Assembly (NCBI GenBank): GCA_037976565.1
Contig: CP137671.1
Location: 16,322,556 to 16,386,555, forward strand
From: Mesocentrotus franciscanus
Lineage: Eukaryota > Echinodermata > Echinoidea > Camarodonta > Strongylocentrotidae
DNA: 64,000 bases
Direction: 5' to 3'
The position numbers and the translations under genes are program-made. A model generated the notes under the pieces. It was not told the DNA's origin. It worked only from the letters and a program-made list of their open reading frames with translations, and ran no database searches. Position 1 is the stretch's first letter. Each line of letters starts with the position of its first letter. Shown here piece by piece: positions 1 to 11,372 of the stretch.

Positions 1-1790
1 ATAGTGACCTGCCAGTGTCACAAAATATATGAGGTATCAAAATATGCTCACATGACCGTGATTAAATGCCTAAAACCCCTGAGCTTCCGGGGGCTCTGCT
101 CCCTCGACCCCACCAGGGGCCCTAAGGCGGGCCCCTGAATGCTTATCTGACCGTTTTAAAATGCCTAAAACCCCTGAGCTTCTGGGGGCTCCGCCCCCTG
201 GACCCCGCCCAGGGGCGGATCCAGCCGGCAGCAAGGGAGGGGGCCTAAAAAGGGGCCCACTTCGTGCGAAAATTTGAAAATCGTGCCGGTCGATTTTTCG
301 CTCAGTGGGGGAGGAGGTAGTGAGCAAAAAAAAATTTGGCACGAAAAAATTTTCTCTCCGGAAGGGTAATTTTTCCACCACCACCCCTTGGGCGCCAGGG
401 GTAGTGAGCACAATTTTTTTTGGCACCCGAAACATTTTTACCCTCCGGGAGGGTGATTTTTTCCACCGCCACCCCTTGGGCGCCAGGGAGGGGCCCAACT
501 TCTTTTTTCCAAAAAGGGTGTTTTTACCTGTTTTTTTTTCTAGGGATCCCGGATCCGCCACTGACCCCGCCCTCTGGACCCCATGCCAATTAGTGTCCTG
601 CCAGTGTCACAAATAAGGTATCAAAATATGCTCATCTGACCGTTATTAAGCGCCTAAAACCCCTGAGCTTCAGGGGGCTCTGCCCCCTCGACCCAACCAG
701 GGGCCCTAAGGCGGGCCCCTGAATGCTTATCTGACCGTTTTAAAATGCCTAAAACCCCTGAGCTTCTGGGGCTCGGCCCCTGGACCCCGCCCCCTGGACC
801 CCACGCCAATTAGTGACCTGCCAGTGTCACAAATAGGGTATCAAAATATGCTCATCTGACCGTAATTAAATGCCTGAAACCCTGAGCTTCAGGGGCTCTG
901 CCCTCGACCCAACCAGGGGCCTAAGGCGGGCCCCTGAATGCTTATCTGACCGTTTTAAAATGCCTAAAACCCCTGAGCTTCTGGGGGCTCGGCCCCCTGG
1001 ACCCCGCCCCCTGGACCCCACGCCAATTAGTGACCTGCCAGTGTCACAAATAGGGTATCAAAATATGCTCATCTGACCGTAATTAAATGCCTGAAACCCC
1101 TGAGCTTCAGGGGGCTCTGCCCCCTCGACCCAACCAGGGGCCCTAAGGCGGGCCCCTGAATGCTTATCTGACCGTTTTAAAATGCCTAAAACCCTGAGCT
1201 TCTGGGGGCTCGGCCCCCTGGACCCCGCCCCCTGGACCCCACGCCAATTAATGTCCTGCCAGTGTCACAAATAAGGTATCAAAATATGCTCATCTGACCG
1301 TTATTAAACGCCTAAAACCCTGAGCTTCCAGGGGCTCTGCCCCTGGACCCAACCAATGGCCCTAAGTCAGGCCCCTGATACTCATCTGACAGTAATTTAT
1401 TGCCTAAACCCCCTGAGCTTCGGGGCTCCGCCCCCTGGACCCCACGCCAATTAGTGACCTGCCAGTGTCACAAATAGGGTATCAAAATATGCTCATCTGA
1501 CCGTTATTAAATGCCTGAAACCCCTGAGCTTCCGGGGCTCCGCCCCCTCGACCCCAACAGGGGGCTTAAGGCGGGCCCCTGAATGCTCAATGACCGTTAT
1601 AAAATGCCTCAAATCCCTGAGTTTCAGGGGGCTCAGCCCCCTGGACCCCACGCCAATTAGTGACCTGCCAGTGTCACGAATAAGGTATCAAAATATGCTC
1701 ATCTGACCGTAATTAAATGCCCATACCCCTGAGCTTCCGGGGACTCTGCCCCTTGACCCCTGTCGGGGCTTTGCCCCTAGATCCCACGAC
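1..1790. repeat. Tandem repeat, about 203-228 bp units, internal to a DNA transposon
   Basis: The motif TGACCTGCCAGTGTCAC (or TGTCCTG...) recurs at about 4, 594, 814, 1031, 1252, 1455 and 1661, giving periods of 203-221 bp. The first interval (590 bp) falls to 228 bp when the inserted element and its target duplication (210-571) are removed. Each unit has GC-rich inverted pieces around CCCCTGAGCTTC and GGGGGCTC. Single or double units of the same sequence occur on the other strand inside the transposon copies at 9360-9600, 14115-14280 and 26220-26370, so this is an expanded internal repeat of that transposon. No coding signal. Confidence 0.85.
210..563 (-). mobile_element. Non-autonomous hAT-type element, 354 bp, 8-bp target duplication
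   Basis: The ends are CAGGGGCGGATCCAG and its near inverse CGGATCCGCCACTG. The flanks carry a perfect 8-bp duplication, ACCCCGCC (202-209 and 564-571), inside the tandem repeat. The interior is an inverted copy of the element at 19979-20301, with the same TCGACCGGC and CCACCCCTTGGGCGCC blocks. An 8-bp duplication with CAG...CTG ends is typical of hAT transposons. No open frame resembles a transposase. Confidence 0.85.
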
Positions 1791-2046
1791 AATTTACACT
1801 ACGCTCTACCTGATCGTAAATACTTCAGCCTCCCCACCTACTTTGAAAAACGTTCAGCGGGGCCTACATGTAAGAGTGGGGTGATGCGGATTTTGTCTGC
1901 CAGCCCCCAAACTTTTTGCTCATTACGCCACTGCTCACTACCACACCCCACTGAGCGAAAAATCGACCGGCACGATTTTCAAATTTTCGCACGAAGTGGG
2001 CCCCTTTTTGGGCCCCCTCCCTTGCCGCCGGCTGGATCCGCCCCTG
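1791..2046. mobile_element. Two truncated transposon ends joined back to back
   Basis: Bases 1791-1933 are the inverse of the transposon left part seen at 26044-26190, ending in GCTCATTACGCCACTG. Bases 1934-2046 are the right part of the 19979-20301 hAT-type family, ending in CTGGATCCGCCCCTG. Neither has a partner end or a target duplication here, so this is a recombined composite. Confidence 0.6.
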
Positions 2047-2074
2047 CAAGCATGTATGCATGTTTTTAATCTGA

Positions 2075-2905
2075 AACTTTTACCTCTGACATTTTTACCT
2101 CTGACATTATTACCTCTGACATTTTTACCTCTGACATTTTTACCTCTGACATTTTTTACCTTTGACATTATTACCTCTGACATTTTTACCTCTGACATTT
2201 TTACCTCTGACATTTTTACCTCTGACATTTTTACCTCTGACACTATTACCTCTGACATTTTGACCTCTGACATTACCTCTGACATTTTTACCTCTGACAT
2301 TTTTACCTCTGACATTATTACCTCTGACATTTTTACCTCTGGCATTATTACCTCTGACATCTTTACCTCTGACATTTTTACCTCTGACATTTTAACTCTG
2401 GCATTATTACCTCTGACATTTTTACCTCTGACATTTCTAATTCTGACATTTTGACCTCTGACACTATTACCTCTGACATTTTGACCTCTGACATTTTTAC
2501 CTCTGACACTATTACCTCTGACATTTTTACCTCTGACATTTTTACCTCTGACATTTTTACCTCTGACACTATTACCTCTGACATTTTGACCTCTGACATT
2601 ACCTCTGACATTTTTACCTCTGACATTTTTACCTCTGACATTATTACCTCTGACATTTTTACCTCTGGCATTATTACCTCTGACATCTTTACCTCTGACA
2701 TTTTTACCTCTGACATTTTAACTCTGGCATTATTACCTCTGACATTTTTACCTCTGACACTATTACCTCTGACATTTTGACCTCTGACATTACCTCTGAC
2801 ATTTTTACCTCTGACATTTTTACCTCTGACACTATTACCTCTGACATTTTTACCTGTGACATTATTACCTCTGACATTTTACCTCTGACATTTTACCTGG
2901 CACCG
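2075..2905. repeat. Minisatellite, roughly 15-bp unit TTTTTACCTCTGACA
   Basis: More than 50 imperfect copies of TTACCTCTGACATTT in tandem, with higher-order blocks: the stretch starting near 2240 is repeated almost unchanged from about 2550. Because the unit is often a multiple of three it yields long open frames on both strands (SDIFT, SEVKM repeats). These are by-products of the repeat, not genes. Confidence 0.95.
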
Positions 2906-5778
2906 TTTAAAAAGACCAGAGTCCGCTTAAGTTTTCGTGTAGCTTTTTGAAAAGAGACACGCGCGTTTCACAACTATTTTTTTCGCTTCTAGCTATGGAT
3001 TTATTGGCGTATGGGCTAATTGCCGTTATGGGCTTATTAATTGGTACATACAATTAAACGCAATTAAAACAAAACCGCAAATCTCCTGCTTTACATCATC
3101 TTTCTTCCACTTTATAATGAAGACGTGTCATGGCACACACAGTACAACGGTAACGAAATTGTGAGATAAAATCTATCATGTTACGAAGGCAATTTAATAT
3201 AGGATTTCTCGGTCAATTTCGTAAGCTTTTCATTCGTTTTGATACAAAGTTCATTCAAATTCGCGAAATAAAGCTGCCGGCGTGTAAATTTCATTCAAAA
3301 TAACACCTTTTTCATTTGATTTACTTATTCGGTCAATGGATTTAGCACTTGTTTCATTCAATTTAACAACCGCTTACAAATGCGCAGTTTGCATTCATTT
3401 TCGTCAACAATGGCAAATCGGACGTCCGTACCATTCAATTTCACTTTGGGTCATTCTAAATAACAAAGTTTTCATTTATATTCGCCTATCTTTACAAACC
3501 TATGATATACATGGTATATGCCCATATTTCTCATCTAAATTAAACAAATGAGTTATTGTTAATTGTGACTGTGATCACGATCGTAATTGTGATTCAGTGT
3601 GATGGTGATTCAGATTTTGATGTGATTATGATTGTGATTGAACTGATACTCACAGATTGTTCTTAACATGTTCAATACAGACTAAATATAATTTACACAA
3701 ATATAAATGGCTTCAAAGAGATTACGAACATCGAATAAATTATAAAAAAACAAAACCAAGCAAAACATAAAAAATAAATCAATGTATAGAGTATTGATAC
3801 CCCCCCCCCCAACACCATTATGGTACGCTAATCCAATAAATACAACTGTAGTCTGTAAACACACACTATGCATGCACTTATATCATTGCATATACATAAA
3901 AAGACACTCTTGCTTAGTTCCATGCTAATTCTATATTGATGTGGCTAGTTTATATCTACTTAACATATGATCGTTCAGTTGCTAAATAGTGATGATTTAG
4001 TGGGTATACACCCCTAGTGAGGACAAATAATATGTTTGTTGCTTACCAACCCATACAATTTGAAATGGATTTAGCATGGAACTAAGCTTGCGGGGTTCTA
4101 TATATGATCATACTGGGTAAGAGTTACATGTTTAAGTTGTCTGCAAAACGTGTGAAATTGTATGCAAAGAAACGATTTTGAATTCACGGAAGACGCTATG
4201 ACGTAATCGCGAATCGTCTCGCTTTGAATTGAATGAAATTTTACGAAAAAGAAACACGTTTTAATTCGAATGAAAATAACATGTTTTTGAATGATCGTTT
4301 TATGAATTTAAATGCTAAAAAACGAATTTGAACGAAAAATAACAGCTGCGGTGACAGAATCGGCGAAATCGAATGAACATAAAATGAATTTGTGTGGCCA
4401 ACTTACGAAATTGACCGAGAAATCCTATATTAAACCATAGCAACGGAACTTTGACCATATAAATTCTTAAGTGATATCAGGTAATCATTATCAAACTTTG
4501 TAAATAATTTACGCAGACAAGTGCAGACAGCTGGGATCATGATAAGGAATATGTAGATAGTGGCACTGATAAATGATATGATTATCATACCCAGACACGT
4601 CGTGCACGTAAGCCGTCACTATCTAAATCGTTCTGTTACGGTTCAATATTGTTTGACGACAAGGCGTATGGGCAAGAATGAATTACTCATTTTGTTAAGT
4701 CAACAAAGTGAATACAAGCCGAGTCTGTAGGTTACAAAGACGAAGATATGCACATTTATATGTTTTATGTGAATATATGATTATGAACATGATGAAAAGG
4801 TGGAGAAACGTTTTTTGTTCTCAAAAGCATGGGTGGTATTGCTAAATAAGGTTATTTTAGAGGGAAGGGGCCCCTACAAAAGCGAGGGTGAAAATTCAAA
4901 TACAGCCACGAGTGAGTATTTACACCCTTTCTCCCTCATCCAATGTATTCAAATTTATAATTCTACTCTTTTTTTGGGTGGGGGTAATCATACCTGACAA
5001 CAGACAACCCATAAAAAAACCGCCAGAAGTTTGCTCATACCGGTTTTTTGTTTGTCTGAGTAGTGCGTATGGGCCACTCGTCGGTACTCTGCATATGCGT
5101 TAGCACGGAAGCGAGGAAAGTCACGTGAGCAAGTATCGAACTTTGCATTTACACTGTTTAGTCGATACCCAAGTAAGCTTCATCTCTCGTTGTTGCTGAG
5201 TAGGATATTTAGGATATTTCCTATTATGAAATTTGTCATTAATTATATGTATTTATCATGAGAACTGTTAATCATGGTCATGACAGTTTTCACTCCCATG
5301 TATCAGTCAGTGGATTCTGTACCTGCCACTTTCCAGCAGTTGCAGGTTGATATTTGTCTCATTTGATTTCAGTAAACCGATTTTCTTAAAATCCAACTTT
5401 TAAAGCAAACTTCTCTACAGGAAAACAAAATCGGAGAAGTAGACTGGTAAAAGTTTGAATAAAAATCCATCAAAAATGAGAAAGTTATGAATTTTCGAAA
5501 ATTGTAATTAGTATAGGTATGGTCTCGTCAAATTGGCTGAATCGGTAATGTGTCTGTGATCCAGTGGCGAATTTTTTTCCCTCATAAATATATTCAAATC
5601 TTTGAAATAATTACACCACCGTGATTCAGTGCTAGCTTAGACCAAGACTTGGGGCGGCAAACTTTGCACGTAAGAAAAAAGTTTACCGCAAACAACCACA
5701 AGCCACGCCCACTTCCGATAAACGGGCCAATCAGAATCCCGGAACCGCGGACACGGGCAGGCGCAGCGAAGTACCCTG
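2906..5778. repeat. Dispersed repeat, copy A (homologous to 11373-13158)
   Basis: Starts right after the minisatellite with ACCTGGCACCGTTTAAAAAG and ends at CGCAGCGAAGTACCC. The same order of sequence occurs at 11373-13158, also preceded by the minisatellite. The two copies therefore look like one repeat family that carries the minisatellite at its left end. No coding frame. Copy A contains the 3201-4426 insertion and lacks about 110 bp that copy B has near 12295-12405. Confidence 0.8.
3201..4426. mobile_element. Inverted-repeat DNA transposon, 1,226 bp, with empty site in the paralogous repeat
   Basis: The termini are AGGATTTCTCGGTCAATTTC and its exact inverse at 4407-4426. The flanks are ATAT on both sides (3197-3200, 4427-4430). 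The homologous repeat at about 11665-11690 reads CAATTTAATATTAAACC with no insert, which is the empty site. The duplication can be read as ATAT, or as TA with one further T/A in the terminal repeat, so the superfamily is not fixed. The interior has no transposase-like frame. Confidence 0.85.
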
Positions 5779-7690
5779 CACGACTGCATAAATACCAGTA
5801 ACACGCGTAAAAATCAAGCTCCAGCCAGCAGACAGCGTCTTGTCAGAGTAGTACAGAGACCTAGCGAACGAGCCCAACTCTTTTATTTGTTTATGTTTGC
5901 CTTCTATTAACCTTGGGGAAGGAGGAGGGGGGCATCGTGGAATTTGCATTGCAAGCCTTACATTTTTGGGAAGATTTTGTTAACATATAACATGGATTCT
6001 CAATAGACCAGTTCACGGTTAGCACATGTCCCAAATGACCCCGAATATCCACAGATCTCCAAAACATGAAGAGGTCCCACTTAGACATTTTGAAATTATC
6101 ACTCCTACAGCGATGGAGGTGCTAACATACATAGCCTTTGTTTCCCTTTTCAAAGAATACTTCCACCTGTGTATCATGGAGGGCACTGCTTGTGCATAAA
6201 TGAATAATGATTACATAACTTTCATGAGCACGTATCCAGTATTTTGTATCCGTGTATTTCACAATTTGGTCTGCAATGACCTTTATCTGCTCATGCTCAG
6301 ACTGCAACTATGAACTGGCTTATTGGTTTGACCGAGTTGAAATACATGTAAAGTCAACACAATGGTATTCTGTGGTACAACTTATGGAGTAGCATTCCTT
6401 TTGGAAAACCAATTGTGGTTTTTGTAGGAGCTCTTATCCATTGTCTTACTATTCCAGATGTACAAACAACAGTTATCATTCATTTATTGAAAATTTGTCG
6501 TCAAGTCATTAGTGCGACCATTTTCCCGACATTTCCATAGTTATCACATCTTCAATTTACCGGTACGTTCTTCTAGCATTCTGATTTCCATATTAAAAAA
6601 ACTTAAATGATTGACGACTACCTGGTACTGAAACTTTGTAGGAGACCAACACAATAAATATGTACTAAAAGTTTCTTTAATTTTGTTTTCATTTTATAAT
6701 TTACTTAATTCATGAATACATTTTAAACCAATCATTATAGAGTATGTTGTGTGATGTGATGTCTTATATGTCTTTTCAAACATTCCATCCAACTCGGCCA
6801 TGCCTATTTTTCTTTATCGTATGTCCATTATATTATACTTTGTATATATTGTTTGAGAGTGACAGCATTTAAATGTACACCACTATCAGCTGAAACAAGT
6901 TGTAGAAATGTGTTTTTATTTTCAGTCTGTGACTATTAATGCTTTATATGTTACACAAATAATCTCCTTTTGCCACATTATATTTATCATGGGATAAAGT
7001 GATTTGACCATTTCCAGTGCAAGATAAATCTATACCAGTGTTCAAAGGGTCATCATATAGGGCAAATCAAGACCGGAAATGGGTAATTTTTGCCAAGCCA
7101 TTGTGTTGCACAAACCAATCCGTCCGGCAATTACTGCCTATTTTGTGTGTGCAAAATTGCATGTGTGGCAAACAGGCAATTGTGCAGAGAGGCAAAGGAA
7201 GCAACTTGAGTGTTAAACTCTTAAAATCTAATTCAATAAGCAAATCAATTTCAGTAACTTTCCTATAACTGAAACATAGAAGACAACATTTTAGGATATT
7301 GTAAAGGGCACTATTACATGAAACCTTATTTCAGATTCCCAATCTTTCAAATTATAGCATTTTTGTCACCCTGATACCTCTAGTAATCACTGGATAACAT
7401 TTCACCTTCGATAAGTATAAATGGTAAGGGAGAGAAATACAAAATGTCTTCTCATTGCACATACATTCATAACACAACATGGTAAAAGTACAAAATTATC
7501 CTTCAACAGAATTCGTATTCTCCATATACAAATTTAATATAACGACATCTATTAAGCCAAATGGTAGGTGATACATTAATCATTTCATAATCTTTGGTGA
7601 ATAATAAGTGGAGTAAAGTTACATTCATATTTCACTTTAAACATAAAAAAGAAAGGCAAACTCAGTGGCAACGTATAAGGACTTCTTACG
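5779..7690. other. Intergenic, no gene recognised
   Basis: AT-rich sequence with scattered frames of at most 83 codons in several frames and no recognisable domain, splice pattern or repeat family. I see nothing I can annotate here. Confidence 0.5.
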
Positions 7691-7699
7691 GCTCGGTGT

Positions 7700-8165
7700 A
7701 CAAATGACAGAGGTAAAAATGTCAGAGAAAAAATGTCAGAGGTAAAAATGTCAGAGGTAAAAATGTTAGAGGTAAAAAATTCCAGAGGAAAAAATGTCAG
7801 AGGAAAAAATGTCAGAGGAAAAAATTTCAGAGGAAAAAATGTCAGAGGTAATAATGTCAGAGGTAAATATGTCAGAGGCAAAAATGTTAGAGGTAAAAAA
7901 TTCCAGAGGAAAAAATGTCAAGGTAAATATGTCAGAGGAAAAAATGTTAGAGGTAAAAATGCCAGAGGAAAAAATGTCAGAGGTAAAAATGTCGGGGGTA
8001 AAAATGTCAGAGGAAAAAATGTTAAAGGTAAAAATGCCAGAGGTAAACATGTCTGACTCAGAGGAAAAAAATGTTAGAGGTAAAAATGCCAGAGGTACAA
8101 ATGTGGGAGGTGAAAAAAAAACTAAAAATGTCAGAGGCAACAATGTCAGAAGTAAAAATATCAAA
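7700..8165. repeat. Minisatellite, inverse orientation of 2075-2905
   Basis: Tandem AAAATGTCAGAGGTA units, the reverse complement of the 2075-2905 minisatellite, with variants such as GAGGAAAAAATGTC and GTTAGAGG. Frames rich in KMSEV or NVRGK arise only from the unit. Confidence 0.95.
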
Positions 8166-8489
8166 ACAAAAGCATGTTATAGGTTGAATATTGGTATTGG
8201 TTGTATATTGTATCGAAAAAGAATAACGAAGGGTTCTCTGCAGTCAATATTTCAGCGCTGCTTTATTTTCTTCTTTCTTTAACTTTTATTTACCGTTCGG
8301 CCCAAAATTATGACCTTTTGTCCGATTATTGCAGAGCGGGGGTGGGGGGCAGAGCGGGGCTACTTCCTTCCTCGGCTTGTACGCCATGGCCATGAATCGC
8401 AGAGTACATCTTTCAAGCCTAAACAAACAAAAACAATTATTGTTCCTCCTTCCTGTCCCCTTTTGACCCAAATACTACCATAATCATTT

Positions 8490-9110
8490 TTTTTTTTAGC
8501 TCACCTGAACCGGACGCCCAATGTGAGCTATTGCCGTCCGCTCCCATCCGTCGTCCGTTAACCTTTTACATTTTCATCTTCTTGAAAACGCATGGTCAGA
8601 TTTTAACCAAACTAGGCAGAAAACATCCTTAGGTGTAGGGGATCCGAAGTTTTTAAAATAGTAAACGTGAACCCCATGGGAACCCCAAACTATGTAAATT
8701 TCAAACATCTTCTCCAGATTCAGCAGTACAACAGTCAAGGTATGTAGATACCTTTTTAGGTGAAGAATAAAAGGTGTTCATAACAGTTCCCAGGGTGGCT
8801 CTATTGGGCCCCTGAGGGGGCTCAGTGTTAAAAGTAACTGTTTCATCTGCTTCAAAACGCATGTTTTCCAAATTTTTCTAAAACTTGGCAAAATTCATTC
8901 AGTATTTCAAATTGTTAACGAGGCCCACATGGGGCCCAGGGGGAGGGCCACTAAGGGCCGAAACTGCGTACATTTCACACAAGTTCTCCCGATCCAAAAG
9001 TGGAACAGTCAAGTTATATTGTGACAAATGCAAGGTTGTCCAAGTCGTATATATGGCCCTCATGGTGGCTCACACTATATAAATTCCTCTCCTCCAACTC
9101 CAGAAGCAGT
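8490..9110. repeat. Probable degenerate dispersed repeat
   Basis: Begins AGCTCACCTGAACCGGACG. Two related phrases recur about 260 bp apart (CATCTTCTTGAAAACGCATG near 8573 and CATCTGCTTCAAAACGCATG near 8847; AACCCCATGGGAACCCC and GGCCCACATGGGGCCC), so it has internal imperfect repetition. No coding potential. The repeat class is not identified. Confidence 0.4.
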
Positions 9111-9135
9111 ATAGCTAAAATACTGTTTGTCAAAA

Positions 9136-10859
9136 CAGGCGCGGATCCAGGATTTCTTAGGGGGCAAATTTGAAATTGTGCGAGCCAAATGTTGGTACGT
9201 AATGGTGACCACTAAAGCAGTGGCGTAATGAGCAAAATCGTTTTTAAGGGGGCAGAAACAAATTCCGCATCACCACCACTCTTACATACAGATACAGGCC
9301 CTGCTGAACGTTTTTCAAAGTGGGTGTGGGGGTGGGAGGTTAAATTATTTACGATCAGGTAGAGCGTACGTAGCGTAAATTGGCGTGGGGTCAAGGGGCG
9401 GAGCTCCCGGAAGCTCAGGGCGTATGGGCATTTAATAACGGTCAGATGAGCATATTTTATACCTTATTTGTGACACTGGCATGACACTAATTGGCGTAGA
9501 GTCCAGGGGGCAGAGCTTAGGGGTTTTAGGCATTTAATTACGGTCAGATGAGCATATATTTTTGATACCTCATTATTTTGTGACACTGGCAGGTCACTAT
9601 TCTTTCTGTTTTTTTCTCTTTCTTTCTATTTCTCTTTAATATACTTTTTCAAAAAAGGAAGGGGGAGCTCGAGCCCCCAGCCCTGCCGTTCCACTGGCCC
9701 TGAGCCCCTGACATGTAGGCCTCTAAATAAGCATATTTCTTGCCTGACTGTAAATTTGGGAATTTGTCATTTTCCAACAAACACATAAAAAGTATAGTTT
9801 ACTAAAAATTGAGGAAAACTCCCGGAAAATTATATCATTATAAGCAAAATTTGTAAATCACTAGTATCGAATTAGAAATAAACCATGCTTAAATTCTATT
9901 TGGGGGCAGCTGCTGTAAATTGCACCTGAAATTGCATCATGCGCAATGATGCGGATTATAAGTTTCAAACGCTTTCTTTCATACAAATACACAAAAAAGT
10001 TCCAAAAGCTTGAATGCATACTATTTCACAAGATGTAATAAAACAATATGAATACTATTAATGATACACTTACATGCAAATGCATGATCATTTTTGCGTT
10101 TCTTTGTGCCTGCAAAATAGTTTTCTTCTGTATTTTGTTTTGTTGCTGTTATGAGTTTATATTCATATTATTGTTATCAAAAAGGAATAAATAAATACAT
10201 TTGTACGATGATAGTTGTACAATAATGATAGACGAAGCGATAAAAATCGCAACTGATCTTTCCTTATTTCCCCCTTTTCTTTTCTTCTTCCTCTATAATT
10301 GTTTCCCTTTCTCTCCTCTTTACCTTTCCCTTCCCTTCCTTCTCTCTCTCTTTTACCGAGGGGAGGCAAGGGCCTTTCGTCCCCCTCCGCCGATCCACAC
10401 CTTGTTGGTTGGGAAAATCGCAACTGATCTCCCCCACCTTTCTTCTTCCTCTTTTTTCCTTTCCCTTTCCTCCTCTTCCCTTTCCCTTCCCTTCCTTCTC
10501 TCTCTTTTAAGTTTCCTGGGGGGGGGGCAAGGGCCTTTCGGTCCCCCGATCCACATGTTGTTGGTCGAATTAATCGCAACTGATCTCCCCTTCTTTTCAT
10601 CCTTTTATTTTCTTATTCCTATTTTTTGTTCCCTTTTAGCTCTCCACTTTCCCATTCCTAACCCCCTTTTTTGGCAGGGGGAGGCAAGGGCCTTTTACCC
10701 CCCGATCCCCTTCTTTCCCCCTTTTTTTCCTGCTTCCTCTTATTTCTTTCCCTTTCTCTCCTCTTTCCCTTTCTTTCCTCTTTCCCTTCTTTTCCTTCTC
10801 TCTCTCTTTTTTTTTGGCGGGGGCCAAGGCCCCTGCCCCCACCCCTGGATCCGCGCCTG
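9136..10859. mobile_element. Non-autonomous hAT-like element with polypyrimidine repeats
   Basis: Starts CAGGCGCGGATCCAGG and ends with the exact inverse, CCTGGATCCGCGCCTG. Both ends and the internal order match the 25961-27122 copy, which has a clean target duplication. Here the flanks (TGTCAAAA and GTTCCATA) do not match, so this copy was probably rearranged. It contains one to two units of the tandem repeat of 1-1790, and at 10240-10850 three to four units of about 165 bp that begin AATCGCAACTGATC and run into long pyrimidine tracts. Confidence 0.7.
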
Positions 10860-11214
10860 GTTCCATATCCCTTTTTTGATACACCCTTTGCAAAGGTAAT
10901 TTCACTAAAATATGACCTGAAGGAATCGATCAATAAAATATAATGGTTGTATACACCATAGATATGATAAAAAAACGCGTAATGTCTTATTTATTGTACG
11001 TTAAGTTGTACAAAAAAAATATTCCAACTTTATGAGCAACAGTGTAAGTTTCAAATTTATTATTATCCTTAGGACATGTACGAACTACAATACACAGTTA
11101 TTTATGAAATATACATTATGATATGGAAGAAGGGAATATACTAGACTAGCCCAGTAGCTTACGTCTCCACATTTTGTGTGATAAAGTGCTGAGGTATTAT
11201 GACGGCACTGATTT
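10860..11214. other. Intergenic, nothing recognised
   Basis: AT-rich sequence between a transposon and a minisatellite. I see no gene or structured repeat. Confidence 0.4.
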
Positions 11215-11372
11215 TTACCCCGACATTTGTTTTGTACCTCTGACATTTTCTTTGTACCTCTGACATTTTTACCTCTGTCATTTTTACCTCTAACATTATT
11301 ACCTCTCACATTTTTACCTCTGGCATTTATACCTTTGAAATTTTTACCTCTGACATTTGTACCTCTGACATT
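11215..11372. repeat. Short minisatellite, same unit as 2075-2905
   Basis: About nine units of TTTTTACCTCTGACA with several mismatches, directly followed by ACACCTGGCACCGTTTAAAA as at 2893. Confidence 0.9.

Noticed and set aside
1938..2780. Open frames of 109-152 codons on both strands rich in SDIFT or SEVKM
   Set aside because: They are translations of a 15-bp minisatellite whose unit is a multiple of three; both strands are open for the same reason.
7733..8282. Open frames of 107-162 codons (NVRGK, MSEEKM)
   Set aside because: Same minisatellite in inverse orientation; the composition follows the repeat only.
10163..10943. Long frames rich in Pro/Phe/Ser or Lys/Glu/Arg on opposite strands
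   Set aside because: Pyrimidine tracts of a transposon; opposite-strand frames mirror each other.
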